Assembly (NCBI GenBank): GCA_003024785.1
Contig: PUQB01000555.1
Coordinates: 62,001-126,000 of the forward strand
DNA length: 64,000 nt
Direction: 5' to 3'
DNA from: Selaginella tamariscina
Taxonomy: Eukaryota > Streptophyta > Lycopodiopsida > Selaginellales > Selaginellaceae
The notes beneath the pieces were generated by a model. That model searched no databases, was not told the DNA's origin, and worked only from the letters and a program-made list of their open reading frames with translations. Shown piece after piece: positions 61,023-64,000 of this stretch (positions are counted from its first letter, which is position 1; each line of letters opens with the position of its first letter). The translations under genes were made by a program, and so were the position numbers.

Positions 61023-62309
61023 TGTTGAATAGTAAAATCTTACCCTCCGCACATAGGTAAGATTACTGTCGATAAACCTGTATTAAGGTCTACCAGAATA
61101 AATAGAGAAGAAATCAGACATCAGAAGGTCGGGAAAAGGGTAAGGATGACAAGGTGTATAACAGGCAGCAGTACTATGGATCCCGTCACAGTACTGGAAG
61201 AGAGAAATAGTATACATCAAACAAAAATATGAGTAAGAGATAGACATATAGAGAGAGAAAGGAAAATTATATTATGTCCGCACACGGCACATGGTACAAA
61301 ATAACAGTATATTCGGGATCCCTTCTAGTCCTAACCTGATTTATTTATACCCGTACTCTAGGTCCCGTACTAGCAGTTATCGCAACTGCCTCTCAACCTT
61401 ATGGTCATCGAGGAACTCTGCAGGCCAGATGTGATGCTTCTCAGGAAGCTGTAGTGATCGCCAGGACGCTGTTGAGGGCGTCCAACTCCGGGGGTTCGGC
61501 CGGTACGCCGGGCCTTACCTCAGAGTAATGGGAAGTATTGGATGGCCTCTACCCGGACGCCGCGAGGGTCTGTGTACAGGTAAGGGAGAGTTCTACTGAG
61601 ATGACTAGGCAGAGAGTGTTGCGAGGCCCAGGAGTCGGGCAAGCGGGGAGTGCCCGCTTGTGGGGTGAATAGAAGGAAAATGGATATATATTGCCTGTCT
61701 GAGTACAAACTATCTCGACAGGGGAGCAAGATATAAGACACAGACTTGACTCCTCAAACGATCCCGACCCACTACCAGCCTTCCGGCTTATATAGTGGGT
61801 ACCTACCACTAGTCCCTAGCTACAGGTGGCACTCTTTCACTGTCTGCCACCTGGTGACAGAGTCCTGCTTGTCACATTTATGCGCCTTCCCACGCGTGCT
61901 GTCCTTCGTACCCTGGTGGTTGGTCCAAACAATCGGATCTTCGCCCTTACGTCGCCGCCTAACACCGATTGCCATCCGTCCGTACCTACAGTACCTCCCC
62001 TTATTCGGCGCTTCGTCAGCCGCTCATCCGTGCCGATGCCAACCTGCCGGCTGGTCGCGATGACGGCCACCGTCAACCACCTTATCCATCAGTTACTGCA
62101 CTCCTTCTTATCCTTATCCAAACATGCCGTACTCCGTTGGTATCGTATTGTGGTGATGACTCATATTGCGGTATTGCGTTTGTAACTCGTACTCAAATAT
62201 ATCCTTTCCACTCTCGTTTTCCACAATATATATTATTTTTGATATTTTCCCATTATATTGCCCATAAAATAACAAGAAATTCTATTAATATCTAACTATG
62301 ATCTTAACA
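61023..62309 (-). mobile_element. 3' LTR of an LTR retrotransposon
   Basis: 1,287 bp, with ends TGTTGAATAG..CTTAACA on the plus strand. On the minus strand a G-rich polypurine tract (AGTTTGGGGGGA) lies directly before the LTR start at 62,309. This sets the orientation to minus and makes this the 3' LTR. It is GC-richer than its surroundings. It inserted into duplication copy B. The other LTR lies outside the window. Confidence 0.8.
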
Positions 62310-64000
62310 TCCCCCCAAACTGGAAGTGTTGCATCGCCCGATGCAACCTTACGATGTGCCCGCACTTCTGCACATAGAAGCAATGAAGTTCTTCAGCTTG
62401 AGATTCTCCTCGCATAACTTACGTACTTCGTCCATGTCATTTGATATTGGAGTAGCTGCCGGGTTAAACTCGCTCATCTTCTCATGGATATTACGGACTT
62501 GGTCAGCTAGTGTGTGTACAGTATCCATGAGTACCTTGTTTTGGTCATACAAACGCCGTATGATGTTCGATTGTTCCAAGAACTGCTTATCAATTGCATT
62601 ACAGCGGTCATGAAGCTGCTGACTGAAAGTAGCTTCTGCTCGTTGAAGTGCTACCTACTGCATAATAGAATCAACAACACTTCGAAGGTGGGAAAGCTGA
62701 CCTTCAAGAGTTGTATCTTATGGTGGGTCTTGCGGTGGTAGTCTGGGTGAAGCAGTTTGATCACGAGTACGCTTCAAACCCCTTGAAATGTTCCGCTCTT
62801 GACGATCTGAAGCGTGATGTCCCATCTGTTGTATTGGTGAATAGGGCTGCTGCTAATGCTGCTCTTTATCGTGGATGTTGTTCTTGGTAGATTGTCCAAG
62901 TGTCAGTTCTACTGAATCTGGTTCTTATCCTGACTGCCGTACTGCTGACTCCCGTACTTGCTATGCTGGAGGTACTACCTGTGGTGGTATGATATGAGAA
63001 GATGTACCTGCCGTGGTTTGATGTTGAATTGATGGTGGTGATGGAACTACGGTAGGACCAATATTGTTGAATGGCGCCGAATCCCCACACTCCATATGTG
63101 TCGTTGAAGTTGGTGCTATGGGCTGACTAAGATCTGGTAGTGTTGTGTCTTCACACTCTGTGTGTGGTACAGAAGTTGATGCCGTAGGCTTGTTCCACAT
63201 CCGCCGTTGGTCTCCTCGAGGTAAAGGTCTCCTCTGTAATACTCGATCATTGTCTTCCTCCTCATCCACAAACTCGAGTATGATTTCGAGTTCCTTGGAC
63301 TGTGGCTCCTCTGGTTTCTTCACTGTGTACGTGGTCATTTCTTCGGCTTAGATGGTAGTGGCGCATCCAAATTACGGACGTCGAAAACATTATCCGGTAC
63401 TGATTAGTAAGACCTAACCAAAAGCCCATCCTTGTTGTGAGTGCCGATGTACTTGTGGGTGCTAAATTCGCATATGTAATGTTGAGAGTTGTTAAATATG
63501 ATGAAGCACCGAAAATACGGACGTCTCCTTGTCCTTGCTTTTGGGGTTGTGCAAAGTGTTAAGCTCACGTTGCAGCCCTACTACGACTAGCTCCCCCCAA
63601 TCCAGTTTCTGTCCCTTTCAGATAGATGATATACATACATCTCCTTATTGAATCCTGCCGGCGTTTTGCGGAAAGCGAACGCAGTGGTGATAGCCTTAAT
63701 ACGACTCTTATGAGGTTCGCAGAATTGATGTTGGTGCTGCATTCACCGTCTTCTGCTTCTAGCGAAACTTGTCCAAATTATCAGTGTAGTGATGGACGTA
63801 TGTGTTGACTTGTGGAATTGGATCGTAGGAGATGTTTGGCTCTGGGAATTCAAAGACATCTTGAATAAGCTTACTTGTGAATGCAAATGTGCCACCCTAT
63901 AGTTGTAGAGCCTTGTATTGTGGTAGGTATGCCTTGATCGCCTGGTCGACTAAGTATTCACCGTGCTGATCCAACCATTTGTGTATGAACGTTTCGAAAT
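62310..64000 (-). mobile_element. Internal region of the same LTR retrotransposon, partial (fossil)
   Basis: The minus strand has a coiled-coil-like segment beside the LTR (QNKVLMDTVHTLADQVRNIH, 62,349-62,579). A 125-codon acidic, proline-rich stretch lies further up (62,961-63,338). That stretch resembles the variable linker after a Copia integrase. The reverse transcriptase is not where expected, so this copy is internally deleted or belongs to a non-autonomous group. It is broken, with many interruptions. Family assignment to Copia is tentative. Confidence 0.5.

Overview
This window looks like a transposon-dense, gene-poor stretch of a plant nuclear genome. The evidence is plant-type Ty3/gypsy and Copia elements, an En/Spm (CACTA)-like TNP2 transposase with GT-AG introns, interstitial CCCTAAA motifs and long TA/CA microsatellites. 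The gag at 277-1316 resembles chromovirus gags more than those of common seed-plant lineages, so a non-seed land plant (moss, liverwort, lycophyte or fern) is my best guess, with low confidence. I see no ordinary single-copy host gene and no tRNA or rRNA.

Left part (1-14,383). The 5' part of one Ty3/gypsy element (1-2,018, minus) is followed by a second gypsy element (2,485-9,862, minus) with two LTRs and recognisable gag and pol. After it comes a pile of further copies of the same LTR family: an inverted copy at 9,863-11,339, tandem end fragments to 11,653, and a long copy at 12,350-14,383.

Centre (14,466-45,692). Here I read a nested structure. The oldest layer is a DNA transposon, E1, whose left end is at 14,466. 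A solo LTR flanked by the 5-bp duplication CACAT (15,463-15,467 and 42,156-42,160) sits inside it. That LTR was then split by a 24-kb DNA transposon, E2 (15,510-39,594). E2 has about 26-bp terminal inverted repeats, an ACAT target duplication, and the same left end and first gene as E1. Another solo LTR (39,797-40,695, duplication AAAGC) sits in the same LTR. E2 contains a degenerate gene of DUF7869-like type (minus), a spliced SAM-domain gene (minus), a divergently transcribed spliced TNP2-like transposase (plus), a decayed multi-exon region and a captured FCP1/HAD-phosphatase-like gene. The modules are separated by arrays of an 18-bp palindrome, GGCGGGATTAATCCCGCC. E1 carries the same first gene and an array but not the SAM/TNP2 module, so the arrays mark the points where copies differ.

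Right part (45,700-64,000). A broken Copia fragment is interrupted by a solo LTR (46,470-48,221). Then comes an 8-kb putative DNA transposon, E4 (49,442-57,518), with a GTCGGCA motif near its ends. It holds a minus-strand gene with ParB-like and methyltransferase-like regions, a seven-fold tandem array of exon-like units upstream of that gene, and a plus-strand zinc-finger/SWIM-like gene. A third left end of the E1/E2 family lies at 57,653. After it come an AT-rich 0.75-kb segmental duplication (57,979-58,722 and 60,221-61,022) and a minus-strand LTR retrotransposon whose 3' LTR (61,023-62,309) cuts the second duplicate.

In regulatory terms the window is mostly mobile-element biology. The SAM and TNP2 genes share a 1.3-kb divergent promoter region and probably act together in moving E2 or one of its ancestors. 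The palindrome arrays and the GTCGGCA arrays look like binding or recombination sites for element-encoded proteins.
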